Assembly (NCBI GenBank): GCA_037576215.1
Contig: JBANDB010000002.1
Location: 7,316,001 to 7,380,000, forward strand
Reading direction: 5' to 3'
Length of the DNA stretch: 64,000 bases
Origin: Armillaria gallica
Taxonomy: Eukaryota > Basidiomycota > Agaricomycetes > Agaricales > Physalacriaceae
The stretch's first letter is position 1, and the number at the start of each line of letters is the position of its first letter. The position numbers and the translations under genes are program-made. Below are positions 1 to 12,150 of this stretch, in pieces. The notes below the pieces were generated by a model that saw only the letters and a program-made list of their open reading frames with translations, was not told the origin of the DNA and did no database searches.

Positions 1-660
1 CTGCATCAACCAATTTGATTCCATCAACTGCGGCACTACATACTCCTTCTACAGCTCTGTTTTCAGTGCTCCTTACAGCCAGACCGGTATGCAGTCTAAC
101 ATTCCCCACATTTCTTGGGGGTCTGCTAAGAATTTCCAGGTATGAACTCATACAACATGAGTCAGAAATGTGATGGTGATATCTCTGAGATGCTCTGCTA
201 TTCAGTGACAAAGTTCATACCTTTATCTCTGTATTCTCATTTTTCTAATATCCTGCTATATAGATACATCTGCCAATACCTTGACAATCCCAACATTGCA
301 CCCTACTTGGTGTTAATCCTTCACTGACTGCAAATTTCACTTCCTGTAACAATGCCGTAGGGAGCGACTTCCGTGCTGCCCAAGATATTCTTCATCCTAC
401 TAAAGACTATATTGGTGCTCTTCTTGAGTGCAGTGTCAAGGTGCTTATCTATGTAGGCTTGTATGATTGGATATGCAACAGGGTTAGTAATGAGAGATGG
501 ACGCTCACATTAGAATGGAGTGGACAGATGGAATTTATGGCAAAGGAGTTGAGAGATTGGTATGTCAATGGAAAGCCTGCTGGGAAGACTCGAAGTGCAA
601 AAGGGTTATTGTTTGCTACTACACTACTCAGACATCCCACCCACTGTAATAATTGGATGT
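1..660 (+). pseudogene. Serine carboxypeptidase Y-like (S10) gene, 3' part, decayed
   Basis: The reading frames match the C-terminal third of fungal vacuolar carboxypeptidase Y, a serine exopeptidase that removes C-terminal residues. An exon at 2-139 carries the INCGTTYSF-type block and ends at a GT donor (140). After an intron come the blocks SCNNAVGSDFRA (about 342-377), ILHPTKDYI and LIYVGLYDWICN (about 444-480), then NERWTLTLEWSGQ and AGKTRSAKGL. These are hallmark S10 motifs in family order. A frameshift separates the block near 265-300 from the one starting near 320. The catalytic-histidine block (AGHMVPYD in the family) is missing: the frame runs into unrelated sequence after about 615. 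The gene is therefore cut at the window edge on the left and broken on the right. The family call is secure; loss of function is inferred from the frameshift and the missing histidine. Confidence 0.8.
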
Positions 661-3409
661 GAGACATCAGGTCAGGATAACATTTATATTTTCTTGAAAT
701 GGACCTGGCTAAGTGTTGACAAAATAATTGCACTGGACAGTACTTGAACTTACAATTGCAGAAGATACAAACATAAATAATACACACTCACACCTAAGCT
801 ACAAGGCCTTATAAGATTGTCTAAATAACATATATTTAACTATCATAACATATCCAGAGAATATATATATAAAAAGACCCACAATGTTGCAGGCCACGGT
901 GGGGTGTTGACAGGTGCAGCGGGCACAGGCAGTGTGGAGATAGTTTCATAGGGTTCATCATTGTCAAAACACAACAGTTTGGAGGGGTGCAGGAGCAGTG
1001 CCTGCTGGTGCTAGACTGAAAAGGCAGGGTGTGGGGGTCAATGGCCATTTGACGATGATTGTGGGGTCAAAGAGAAAAATGGTGTCTACCATTGGATTCG
1101 TCGTAGTTGAAAATGGGGATGGTGAGACCATTGGGTGACTGGAGCCACTGTAGTGGGTGGTATGCACAAGAAAAGATGGGTGTCAGGATGGTGGGTGGGT
1201 GGGTGGTAATGGCAGTGTCAGGAGTAGACCTGGACCCTACAGCTGTGTTCCCCCACTCAAAGAATGGGAGATGCACGAGTATGGGGTGTGTAGGTGACCT
1301 GGGCAGGCAGCAGCAGCCCAATGTTTGGCGGGGATAGCATGGTATTGGGGTGGTAGAATAGCAGTGATTCCTAGTGTGCTTGGAGTGTCCTATGGTCATC
1401 CTTCAGTGCCCTGAAAAGTGTGCACACCATCATCCTAGTCAGCCATCGGTGCTCCGACCTTCCTCCCACCATCCCACTCTATCTTTCCACCCCCTTCCCT
1501 GCTCCCCTGCATTCTCAACCACCTCTCACAGCTCAGCACAACAATACAGCATGGATATTCACCATTTCTGAACCTCCCCCCATCCCTCCCATCATCATCA
1601 TCATCATCATCCAGTTTGTTGTCATCGTCACCTGGCTGAATTGGCATCAATACACTTCCTCGGCCATGGATGGTGGTTGATAGTGCATTTTCCAGCATAT
1701 TAGTCGTTGTTTTCATGGCAGAATCCCATGTGCCAGAGTGATTGGCCCCAATGTGGATGCTGCACATGCTGCACAGTTGGGACGGTATTGAAGCTTGCAC
1801 TTGGTGCTGTGGCAGGCATAGTTGGGACTGGTATTGTTATCCTTGATGGAGGTTGTTGTCTAGGTGGTCGTGTGGGGCTTGTCATGGTGCTGCCTTGCAT
1901 AGTGCTTGTGTGCAAGGGTAAGGGATGGAATAGTCATTGTTCACAGCTCTTGCAGCCACCAGATGTGTAAAAAAACATCTAAAAAGACTAATCAGTATTG
2001 AAAAAAATAATTACATACCCTTTTCGCCCATGAGAGGGCTGTTGAGTGAGTGGATGGGGTGGTGACATTTTCAAGGTGGTGGTAAAGACCACGAAAGAAT
2101 GTGCACAGCCACCCAATCACTGTTTGGTTGGTTGGACCACAGCAATTGAGTATGTGAAACGAATGCTCAGGACTCATGTGCTGCTCAAATCACTCATGCT
2201 AAGGGCCTATAAAGCTTTGGAATATTCAGGTATTGACATACATTATATATCTATGTTAAATTTAGAGTAGAAGAATACAATAGATCGCAGATAATGCCTA
2301 TTTAATGATTATTTCTTCGATTTCTATGCCTTTTGAATGTTATATCCTCTTCAGACACCACTATATCACATCAAAGAGTGAAAGGGTAGCTGTATATTCA
2401 ATGTTATATGTGACACAGTTCAAATTACCCTCCCGATCCACCCTGATCTGCAAATACATGCATGTGTTGAATGTGCGAGTTTCCAAGTACACCTAACATG
2501 CATTCATTAGTAGTTCTTCAATGACTTTGTCTACTGACTTTAATCTGATTTTAATTAAATATGGGTATTATGGCATGTCTATCCCACTGTAAGCTACAGT
2601 AATTGTATGGTATTTAAATCTACTATATAGAAATACTTCTAAATAGTTTTCCCCACTTCACAAAATGTCATTGAGTCATACTGAAGCCATTTGTTTCGTG
2701 AATTTGGGATCGGCCTGAATCTCCTGTGTCCTGGCAAAGTCCAAAAGTCATCAAAATTGTGTTTCTCTTGTCAAATTAGAGATTCGCAACAGTTGATTGA
2801 ATAGGAAATATATGAATACACCTATCATATAATTATTCTACCACCAGAGAAGCTAATTACAAGCAAAAATATGTTAAATTTCAGTGTAGGCTTTCAAATT
2901 TTTGGCTAGATACCAGATTTAAAATAACATACTCCCACAGTAAGTACATCCTGGCTTTCCCCAACACATCCAGCGAAAATAAGCGGCGTGCATGCAGGGA
3001 GACATCAAAAATGCAAACAAATATATTTTTTGAGCTCACAGTGTCTTTTGTAGTCCCAAATGATGAGTGGGAGGGCGGAAAATGAAGTGCCACCCATGCT
3101 AGAGCCCGACCTGACCATTTCAGTTATTGTGAGCATTACATAAGCTAACCTGTAGGCCAGCAAAATTTCCAGGCAACAATATAAGCATCATTTGGTGCTT
3201 TTTTCAGGTCTAAGAATGCAAAATTTCCCCAGTAATACTAATTTGAGACCCTATTTTGGGTGCTGGTTAATAACCACTGTGTAGCCTAATCACTATGTAG
3301 TTATAACCACTTCTCTAGACTCAAGACTACAGTGTGGCCTGCTATTTTGTAGCACCAAAAGCAATCAAAGCTTAAGAGTACTTCATCCACTTAAAATAGA
3401 TGAGGTTCA
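661..3409. other. CpG-poor stretch without a recognisable gene
   Basis: No reading frame here resembles a known family. Frames are short and open on both strands by chance. A short ATC microsatellite lies near 1600-1612. The sequence is rich in TpG/CpA and poor in CpG, like the other decayed blocks of the window, which suggests old, mutated repeat DNA. Confidence 0.5.
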
Positions 3410-3410
3410 C

Positions 3411-4915
3411 TACCCAAGCTGCTCAGAATCCATCAAAACATCACATGCAGTATCCACCTTTGTCCTGAGATTTAATCCTGATATCTTTGCTTGCTTGTCA
3501 GTGCAGTAACTCAACAGATAACTGGCCCCAGTGCCAGCACCTGGAATGCCTACCAGAAGACAATGTGATGGGATAGGTGAAGGAGATAATGAGTTGGCAA
3601 CATCAACTGTCTTGGATGTAAAATACTGATATGTAGGAATGATGAAGCACTTACTCCGGTTCTGCTATACATACAGGTCTACTGACACAATAATTCTCTC
3701 ACCCCTGGCAGCTTTGATGAACAAAGCTCAGATATGTGCCTCTGCTAAATCATGGACGTCAACTCAGCAGTGCCCTTGGGTAGCCATTATTGAAATGAAT
3801 GGTAATTTTCCAGCCATTCACTCGGATTTAGCAGGGAACCCTTGCAAACAGGTGAGGGACTATCATTATCCATCTCTCTATTTATCTACATGCCTGTACA
3901 CTAATAGAAGCGATGCTATACATGTAATACAGAAACCTGAGGAAGAGAACAAGAGAGCTTGACAACTGAAGATCCCAACACTGTTGACATTGATGCATAA
4001 CACTTGATATCCCAACAGCCATGTCTTCGGGGCTCATGCTCCCACTGACAACAATGTTGTACCATTCATTCATTGTATATCCAAGTGATTGAGGATTTGC
4101 TACTTTGTTGATAAAGGGTTGCTCATTGATTAGTGCATGGAAGAGAAGACAAATGATGCTTAGGACTCATCCTGTGAACCTGGAGTAGGGTCAGCGAAAT
4201 GGTATAATTAATATTTGTCTGCAGGAACTTACATTAGGTGGGTTTATAACTGAGAGATCCCAAGGTATCATAGCTTTGTGTTTATCGAAGAAGTCCCAAG
4301 CAGCTATCATCCAGATGGTGAGATCTTGAGAAACTAAGTGCAAGGAATAGTATTAACCTCTTTCTGCCAAAGTCTTAGACACACAGTATTTTGCAGCAAA
4401 AGAAGCACTACTTCCTTTCTCCTTGGCTTCATTGACTGCTTGCTCACCAGTCAGCCTCTGAGCTGAGTGTTCCCTTGACAGCCAGTCCAATAACCTCTAA
4501 TTCAAATGTTTACTCCAAGTAAAGGAAGGTGTCCCTCAAACTATCTCACCTTCTGGATCCACCACAGTTAAGACAATGGGCGATGCTGTATGAATGGTGC
4601 TGTCCATGTCCTGAACTGCTTTATTGAATGCATCATCCTGCCAAATGCATGAGTTTATGAAAAACATTGTATGAATGATTACATTCACACTGCTATGATA
4701 TTGGGCACCTTGACAAGCTGGAACCTATCCTCATAGGGAGAAAAGAGCTCTTTCAAATGTTTATCTTTCTTTTTGTTCTATACTGTGCCCTATACAGCTA
4801 TACCCTGTTCAAGCATGGTACAAGCAATTCATGAGCCAATATATCCATTCACCCCAGTGACTAGTATTCTTGTGTTTGAATTTTGTCAGACTGCAGGCAT
4901 GGTAATATTGAAGGA
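3411..4915 (-). pseudogene. NAD(P)-dependent epimerase / dihydroflavonol-4-reductase-like SDR, decayed
   Basis: Read on the minus strand, scattered frames line up in order with extended short-chain reductases of the DFR type, cytosolic NADPH-dependent aldehyde/ketone reductases. The N-terminal Rossmann block TRILVTGVNGYIGS (about 4830-4875, glycine motif GxxGxxG) is followed by KHLKELFSPYEDRFQLVKVPN, DDAFNKAVQDMDSTIHTASP (about 4570-4640), and KYCVSKTLAE, which keeps the YxxxK catalytic pair (about 4376-4393). Then come AAWDFFDKHK, SMNEWYNIVVSG, VDVHDLAEAHI (about 3735-3780) and ARGERIIVS. The C-terminus is near 3411. Stops interrupt the frame, for example right after MPAV and inside the Rossmann block. 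Several fit CpG or C-to-T decay. Intron remnants are probably present between blocks. It is a clear pseudogene. Confidence 0.8.
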
Positions 4916-5519
4916 GGAAGAGGCCTGGAAGGACAACAAAAGGCACATGTCCTTCATGTCAAATACCTCATTCTGATCAATCCAAGGATTCAGATATGCT
5001 GTTATAGATGGTAAGCAGTTCTTGTTCAAGTGAAAACACAGATGAGAATTGATCCAGCTTGGACTGACCACCATAAAATGTGTCAGCCTGGATACTTACT
5101 CTTTATCAACTCTTTATTGGTAACACTGAAGGGCCCTTACAGTTGTATCTTCCAATAAACTGGGTGTAAAGGAGTTGGTCTTAAGCGAAAAGAGTTCAGG
5201 CTGTGCCAGTGGCTAGTGAAGCGAATTGGAAGCGAACATTTTGAGATGATCACAGGATGCATCCAATGCTTTCAGCATGCAAGAATTTCAATCTCAACTT
5301 TGCCAGTTATCAACTCCAATCAGTGACAGTCATTTGGCATCTTCATTGAACACCTACTTGTACCATGACATTTTCTTCACATGAACTGGTGATCTCACTC
5401 TGCTCTGATGATGTTCATATACTTCTCTCTAAGGTTGCCCTCTACACATGGTGCACTTATTCAGCATGACAATTTCCTTTTCCATTAGGAATTGGGAGTT
5501 TTATGCTGACTACAAGTCT
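4916..5519. other. No recognisable gene
   Basis: This spacer separates the reductase pseudogene from a dispersed repeat. Only short chance frames are seen and no promoter, RNA or repeat structure was recognised. Confidence 0.4.
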
Positions 5520-5760
5520 AAGGATATTGGAGGCATAGGGCAGAGGGTAGAGCATGAATGCTGTGGAAGGAGGACATGTTGGGGAGGGTGCAGTGGGGCA
5601 GTAGGGTATGAGCGGGAGGGCAAGAGCAAGATTGGCCTCCCAATATTCAATGAAGATAGCAATGACAATGTCCATATGGGAGTCAACTCTACTATCTGGC
5701 ATGTAATGGACAACACCAAAATGACAGAGACATGAGCACTGACAGCCCTGCCACTGCCAC
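5520..5760. repeat. Dispersed repeat, copy 1 (partner at 11.03 kb)
   Basis: This block aligns in the same orientation with 11030-11245. Shared stretches include GGAGGCATAGGG/GGAGGGGTATTGGGG, then GGAAGGAGGACATG/GGAAGGGGAACATG, AGCAAGATTGG, CAATGAAG, and the closing ACATGAGCAC. The copies differ by many substitutions and small indels. Both are purine-rich on this strand. The nature of the repeat is unknown. Confidence 0.6.
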
Positions 5761-6649
5761 CTCTGATAAATCCAGCATTGATCCCTACCTCATTCAGTGC
5801 CCTCTGCCTTCTGGTGCTGTGATTAGGTGCTGACATTGCATTGTTACAATGCTCATGAGGTGGAAAATAGTAATCAAAGAGAACTCACTCTTGATGAGTG
5901 TGCTAACTATCTGGTAAGCTATTGTTTTTGTTGTATGTTTGGTTTCCTCTAACATGTCTCTCTTCCAGATCACTGACATGTATGCCAGGTTCAATGGCAG
6001 ACTTGATAGTGCAAGAAGAGATCTTTTAGCTGTTGGATGGGTTCCAGCTAATGCACCAGTACTTGTAGTTGAATTTTTATCTGTACCTAGGGGCTTTGGG
6101 AATGTGTTGATGTTTGTGCCAAGCCTCCACCTCCTGATCCACAGGTATGTAGAGATGGCTTCATTGCATTTGCACCAGCTCACACATTGTTTGTCATTGT
6201 AGGATCTAGCATTGGCAAACCATCCAGCAACGTTGCTAATACTTTATGCTATAGTCAATACAGCCTTGATTCCCAAGTGTGCTGGTATCATGGGAGAATG
6301 GTGGGACTTTGTGACTGTGAGCACAGTAAGTAAATTTTTTGCCTTGACAACTGATTTTGTAGCCTGTGTCAGGCCTTGTGCCAGATGAAACTCAAGATCA
6401 ACCCAGTCAAATACTGAAATGAAAGAAGCACCATTTCTCTTCCTTTCTGAGGTAAATCTCCCAACCTGTGATAACATCAATTCAGCATTGGAAGACCATA
6501 CACCTCATTCAAGCACAAGTATCTACAAAAGCAATTATAATATAAATAACTACATGCATCTCTCCTCTCCTCTTCACCATGATGTCAATTTCTTTGGCGG
6601 GTGTTGCTCTAGCTGATTCCAAGGGTGCAATTATGTTAGTTCAAGGAGA
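5761..6649. other. Unidentified exon-like fragments
   Basis: Short plus-strand frames near 5959-6200 and 6205-6330 read like decayed coding sequence (for example WVPANAPVLVVEFLSVPRG, then ALIPKCAGIMGEWW). A GTAAG..TTTGTAG intron-like gap lies at about 6327-6363. I do not recognise the family, and the frames are too broken to assign a product. Confidence 0.25.
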
Positions 6650-7369
6650 TTACTTAAGTAATGAAATTAAACTTGAGATAACATATCTTCGTCTAGTGAG
6701 CAGCTTGTGAGAGGGTGGCTGGCTTTTGGACTCGCATCTGCTGTGTTCACAACAGCCCACATTGGCTAAGTCTCTCAAGATACTCTTCTCATGTTCCAAG
6801 ACAGAGCGTTCAACACCATCAATAGTCAACAGAGCTTTTGTCACATTCAATATAGTCTGAAGTCCAGAGTATGAAGCCAGAAGAGATGAAAGCATATAGG
6901 CAATAATCTGGTTGTCTGAAGGTTTGTCACTGTGGATACACTCCAGCTTCTCTGCAATAGCACGAATGCTGCCCAGGTGAGTAGACATTGGCACAGAGTC
7001 ATCAGTATACATAGTGTTGTAAAGTTCCTCCCAAAGATCAATTGAGCCACCTATTCCTGGTCCTTCCCCATGCACAGTAGCCAGTTGCATCCACATCCCT
7101 GCAGGGTTCCCTTCGAGTCCTTGGATATGCACCAGCTGCACATCATCCAGTCGACTGATGATCAATTCAGCAGCGGCATTCCTATGATCCCTCCAGGCTT
7201 TCCAACCCTTACTATTCCTCCCAGTTGACAGTTCATCATCATTTCCTGTCACCATATCCTCCAATTGCTGCTTGTGAGTGACCACCATGGTCCATAAAGC
7301 CCAAGCATCATAATTGTTCCCTGTCAGAAGTGTAACACTGTTCTTCTTTTCGTTTCCTGAGTCTGTCAT
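6650..7369 (-). pseudogene. Ty1/Copia-type Gag (UBN2-like) remnant
   Basis: A 239-codon minus-strand frame starts at ATG 7369 and has the Copia Gag layout. Near the N-terminus are LLTGNNYDAWALWTMVV and a stretch of charged helices. The middle has AAAELIISRLDDVQLVHIQG, then LWEELYNTMY, MSTHLGSIRAIAEKL and DNQIIAYMLSSLLASY, the usual order of UBN2 Gag domains. Gag would form the capsid-like particle of the retroelement. No CCHC knuckle, protease or reverse transcriptase follows in any frame, and no LTR pair brackets it. It is therefore a stranded fragment even though the frame itself is open. A shorter related remnant lies at 32.70 kb. Confidence 0.75.
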
Positions 7370-10300
7370 TGTTTCTGGTCAGGTCTGGGTCTGGGTCTGA
7401 GTCTGGGCCTGGTCCTTGGTCTGTTCTTGGTCTGGTCTGTAGTTTGTTTATTGAAGGGTCAGGGGGAAGAGTGAGATGTGAAGAGCAAGGGAGATGGTAT
7501 AGGGGTAAAATGGATGTTTTTTCAGTCTTGTTCATCCATCTGGGTCCCAGGTACAGCAAATACAAGGTGCCCCATGTTTTTATTTTTTTTAAATTTGATC
7601 TGAAGGCTTTTTAATTCTGAGATTTCTCTGGCCATAGGAGACTGGCTTATATCATGATGATGAAGGAAGTCCCAAAAAGGCCAATTCATAGAGGCGAATT
7701 CACTAAATCATTTATTCCAGATTCTACATTGAAGCTATCAAAAAAATAAAAACATGAAGTATTTTGTATTTTTGAGTCTTCACATTTCCATGTACTCAAA
7801 TCTAAAATCAGTGACTCAAAGTTTTCGCAGTTTCAAAAAATCATGGGAATTTTTTTGACCATGCCAACCCTTGATCATTCTGTTCCAGTCCCACCACTCT
7901 AGTTGATCAACTGTCATCAACCAAAGTTGGGATTGGCTCGAGTCTATGATTACTTACATAGGCCTAAGCTTGTGGTAAGTCATACACCAACACCTATTTC
8001 ATCTTACTTCATAATGCTTTTTGTAGTGGAGTGGATGGAATATCCAACCCATCAATTCTGCATCTGTGGCAATGGGTGCTTTAGGCAAAGAGTTATTCAC
8101 CTACAGGAAGGAATCCAGATACTGGATTATTCCATTTGGCATGTACATCAACGTTCCACAGGCTGACCTCTTATTTTGATGTCAACTTTTACTAGTCATC
8201 AACATGAATTCTGAGGTAAAGTACAGCAGCAAAAAGTCACCATCAATGCCAGCACTGGAAGAAAAGAGTGAGGATTTGTCATTGCTGATGATTCTCAATG
8301 AAGAGATAGCTTGTATTGATGTCTTGTTAGATCAAAAGAAAAATCCCAAGGCTTTAAAAGCTCACCTCAATGCATGTGTTTGTGAGTCCATTCCCAATCA
8401 CCTTCTTTCCTTCTATGCATGATAAACTTCAATATCCTGATCCAAACTAATACCCCTGCATATCACCAAACCCTTGATGAGTAAAAAGTACCAGAGTCCT
8501 GTATGACACATAAGGGAATGAAAAAGGTCTTGAAGAATTAAAAAGTTCACCTCAGCAGGTACATTTGCAAGTCCATCTCCAATTGATTGCTCCCCTTCTA
8601 CTCATCCACAAGTGATGTCCCTCCACAATGTCTCAATCAAAAATGAGCCCCCGCACACTATTAAACCATCAACAAGGAACAGATGCAGAGTCCTGTATGG
8701 TGTGTAAAAAAATAAAATGCAACAGAGACATGCAACATACCAGAACAGGAAACTAGTTACTCACATCACTGAATACTCCCAACAAATGAGGGAAAATATG
8801 TCATTTCATAGTGCCCTGTAATGAAGATGTTAAGTTTAAAAGATTCAGGCCCAATGTAGCATGAATGGCTTACCAAAAAATCTGCCTTCATTTATGAGGT
8901 CAGTGAGGCTTGTGCAAGGTCAGAAAGAGAGATGATTAAGAGAAATAATGCAATGTGCCACTGTTGATACACTTGGTATCAGGCTACCCATAGATTTTGC
9001 GATTTTCTATCAAATAATGCAGTCTACAAGTGGTACAGAGAGCTACAGTGAAGGCTTTACACTGATAGCTAGAATACTATATAAGATAGTGAGCAATACA
9101 ATATAAGAATGGACTTGTAAGCAACATCTAGATGAGTCAACTCTATAAGCCTTCAATACTGAATGCTATTCCCTGCCCAAAACAAGACTAGTTACAGTCA
9201 GAACCAAGGGACACATAGAGATGGGTTACAAACATAAAGCAGAACACAGAAGGACTAGATTACTCATCATCTCGACAACCTGAATAAACCTAGAAGAGAA
9301 TCACTAAGTCCACAACAGTTCACAATGTGAAATGAACTTAGTCTAGAACAAGAATAAACTTGGAATAACTGAATAACTGATGCTTGGTGCCGAGATAGCT
9401 AAAGATCATGCAGTGATCAAAGAAAATACAATCTCAGTCCAATGATCAATCATGATCCGTGGTTATATCCTCAAGATACCATGCAATCCATAGTATTGAA
9501 TCAAAATCCATGCGGCAAAGCATGAAGGAGTAGTGAGGACTTTCTACAGACCATTAGAGCACTCCTCAGCAATAGAATGACCACTAGTCATTCCATCCAA
9601 CTGAATAGAAACCTTGGGATGGCGCAATCCTTGTAAATTAATTACTCATTGTTTGTATTGATACCCAAAGCTCATACCATAATTACTTTTAGATACAAGC
9701 TCCTATACCTAGGCTAGAAATCATATAAATTAGCAGTGACTAGATGCATAATGGCAGGAAAGCATTCCCCTGCATTTGTGCTAGTAGCCTTATAGCTACC
9801 TAATCAATCACTGGTTTTAATTGCATATCCTTGACTGAAGTGAATTAAGTTTACCAAGTCAACCCCAAAAGGGCAGCTATAAGTAATCTAGAAGAACTAA
9901 GTAGGAAGAAGAGTCATCCCTGCATTTGCACCTTGCTAGTTAATTAAACTGCTCCACATACAAAGGCCTTGTGCTCCCTCACTGACTAAAGTGATCTAGA
10001 CATACTAAGTTGACCACAGACCAAAGATGTTGCCTAGTTGAAGTGAAACAAGCCCTAGAACACTCTAAGTTCAAACAGTTAACAAGTCAGTGTACTCTTT
10101 GTAGAACTTTGGTTCTTTGTTACAAGTGTGTGTGCTTGTGTTGTAATCAAGTCTGTGTACTCCAGAGCAATTATGCTCTTTGTAGACCTCTAGGTCTTTG
10201 ATTGTTTGATTGTTAAAGCTTGTCTAGTTAAAGCCTTACCAGCTCTCCTAGACAAAGTCATTGCAAGTCTAAGCCACTTAAATTATACCTTACAAAACCC

Positions 10301-10650
10301 CCACATCCATATACCTCACTATTGCAATTAGTGTATCTTGTGTAAACACTTCTAGACTTGAATCAAAGTTGTTTTGAAACAAACCCAATTGATTATCGAT
10401 ATTACAAGTCCGAGTTTACAAGGATTTGTCCTTATGTGCTGCATTTCAATCTAGGACCCTTACTTTTAAGTTTTACCTTAGAATCTAACATGTGCAAACA
10501 ACCACCTTTTATGGCAATTCAAAAATAATAGCCTGCAGCTTCGCTAATACTTATCTCTCCACATGGTGTATCTGTGTTGTTTGCTGTCAGATTGGTACAC
10601 AAATGGTTGGTTTCATTAAATTCCGTATTAATTGGCTTATTTTAGGTACT
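7370..10650. other. Decayed AT-rich DNA, possible Copia-like long-terminal-repeat remnant
   Basis: No protein family is recognised. At 7380-7440 there is a degenerate GGTCTG repeat just upstream of the Gag remnant. From about 9.3 to 10.4 kb the sequence is AT-rich with loosely repeated phrases: CCCTGCATTTG occurs near 9768 and 9918, each followed about 60-90 nt later by a GACT(G)AAGTGA phrase and then AAGT(C/T)(A/G)ACC. This suggests an imperfect direct repeat of roughly 150 bp. It might be an old LTR, but no ends could be fixed. Confidence 0.3.
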
Positions 10651-11029
10651 TTTGGCTTATCTTGTGGCTCCAAGAGCCTGGAATAGCTGCTATATTATCC
10701 CTCACCCATGTGTAAGCCCTTGCGCAAGGCAGGACTATGTACGACACCCACAAGACACTGCCCCAGTGAAGACCATTGACCAGGACGATGCCCATGCCCA
10801 TTACCACCCACTATTGGTTGAGAACTGGTACCATCCCCACCTATCCTCCTACCCAGCACCACCCACATCAACATCGGGACAATCGCTCTCATGCAGTGAT
10901 TTCACATGCGGAAACGACCATGGACGAAGTGGAGGATACAAAATCGGATGCCATCTGCATGCATGGCACGGGAACAAAGATGAAGATAAACAGGGTGACA
11001 ACAATGATGACAAGAGGGCCGAGAGGGTC
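10651..11029. other. Low-complexity repeat-associated sequence
   Basis: The stretch is CCA/CAC-rich and opens frames on both strands that look like composition effects (His/Pro/Thr-rich). It adjoins copy 2 of the dispersed repeat and may be part of the same repeat. No family was recognised. Confidence 0.3.
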
Positions 11030-11245
11030 TGAGAACCTTGGAGGGGTATTGGGGAAGGTAGATCATGTGTGCAGTGGAAGGGGAACATGCTGAGGAAGGT
11101 GCAGGAGGTGGAACAGTGTGAGCAGGAGGGTGGGAGCAAGATTGGACCCCCAACATCCAATGAAGCCAGTAATAATATCTTCAGTACATGACAGAAGATG
11201 CCAAGACAACAGTAACATGAGCACCAACAGCCCATCCCCCATTTT
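11030..11245. repeat. Dispersed repeat, copy 2 (partner at 5.52 kb)
   Basis: This is the same-orientation partner of 5520-5760, with interspersed identical words and a shared ACATGAGCAC end. It sits immediately upstream of the carboxylesterase pseudogene. Confidence 0.6.
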
Positions 11246-11376
11246 TGACATGGGGGATCATGGCTATCACACCTATTTTCCTCCCCGACGTCATCATCAC
11301 CAACAGTGATGATAACGACACCTGATCCACATCTCACGCCCTCTGTTGACCGTGCAACCACCATTGGACCCCACCC

Positions 11377-12150
11377 TTGTTTTTGGTACTGGCAAATCTG
11401 ATTGTGGTTGCCGTTTCCCCTCACAAGCTCCCTGTCACACTCTATGGCGCTGCCGATCCCTACCTTTCTCCTGCCCAAATCCAACATCGACCTCTACCAC
11501 CTGTCTTGGATGGAGATTTGAATGTTGGATTACTCAATCAGCATGCTGCCCTCAAGTGGATACAGCGACATATTTTCAAGTTTGGCAGTGATCCAAACGA
11601 TGTCACGATTTATGGAGAAAGTGCAGGAGGTGCCAGCATGGTTATGCAAGTCACTGCATACGGAGGTCAGTTTTTTTCAGTCTTGAATTTTGTCGAGCAA
11701 CAGTCCTTTCTCAGGTACAAGACCAGTTCCTTTCAAGCGTGTGATAGCACAATCAATAGGTTTTGGCCCTATGCTAACCAAAGCCAAGGTGGAGTTAGCA
11801 TTTCGTGAGCTTTTCCATCTTTGCTGTTTGTACAAACTCACGATCACATTAACCAGTATATGCTTCGGAAGTCATAGGATGCTCACCTGACAATAATGTC
11901 ATGGCATGCCTACGCAGAGCATCTCTCAGTACATATCACTGAAAGTTCAGCTGCTGTGACTGATCTTTTTACTTCATAGGAGCCCTCATCAGTGCCATAA
12001 ACAGTATTTGAACAGTATGCCAATGAATCCATCCTATCAATTTTCACCTGTCATCGAAGGCCTGACAGGATTTCTCCCTGGTCTTCCATCTTGTTTGATT
12101 GAGTCTGGTAATTTCAGCACTGTTGAATTCATCGGCAGACGCAAATAACA
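11377..12150 (+). pseudogene. Type-B carboxylesterase/lipase, truncated and broken
   Basis: Secure homology begins at GDLNVGLLNQHAALKWIQRH (about 11511) and runs through FGSDPNDVTIYGESAGGAS. GESAGG (about 11614-11631) is the nucleophile elbow with the catalytic serine. After a small intron-like gap another frame gives PFKRVIAQSIGFGPMLTKA (about 11725-11785). Near 12010-12145 comes the later block SYQFSPVIEGLTGFLPGLPS, then SGNFSTVEFIGRR. Family members are secreted alpha/beta hydrolases of 500-600 residues that cleave carboxylic esters. Here the part between the N-terminal hydrophobic stretch (about 11377-11410, no ATG in frame) and GDLNVG is too short. The region carrying the acidic and histidine residues is lost after 12145. 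Frame changes and a stop confirm a pseudogene. Confidence 0.8.

Noticed and set aside
1420..1800. Frames over the ATC repeat region on both strands
   Set aside because: Low-complexity composition and overlapping open frames on both strands, with no homology recognised.
9300..10400. Complete Copia LTR
   Set aside because: Composition and repeated phrases hint at it, but no TG..CA ends, partner LTR or target duplication could be found.
10849..11487. 212-codon minus-strand frame
   Set aside because: It runs through the purine-rich dispersed repeat and the antisense of the carboxylesterase fragment. The Ser/Cys/Pro-rich composition is a strand effect, with no domain.
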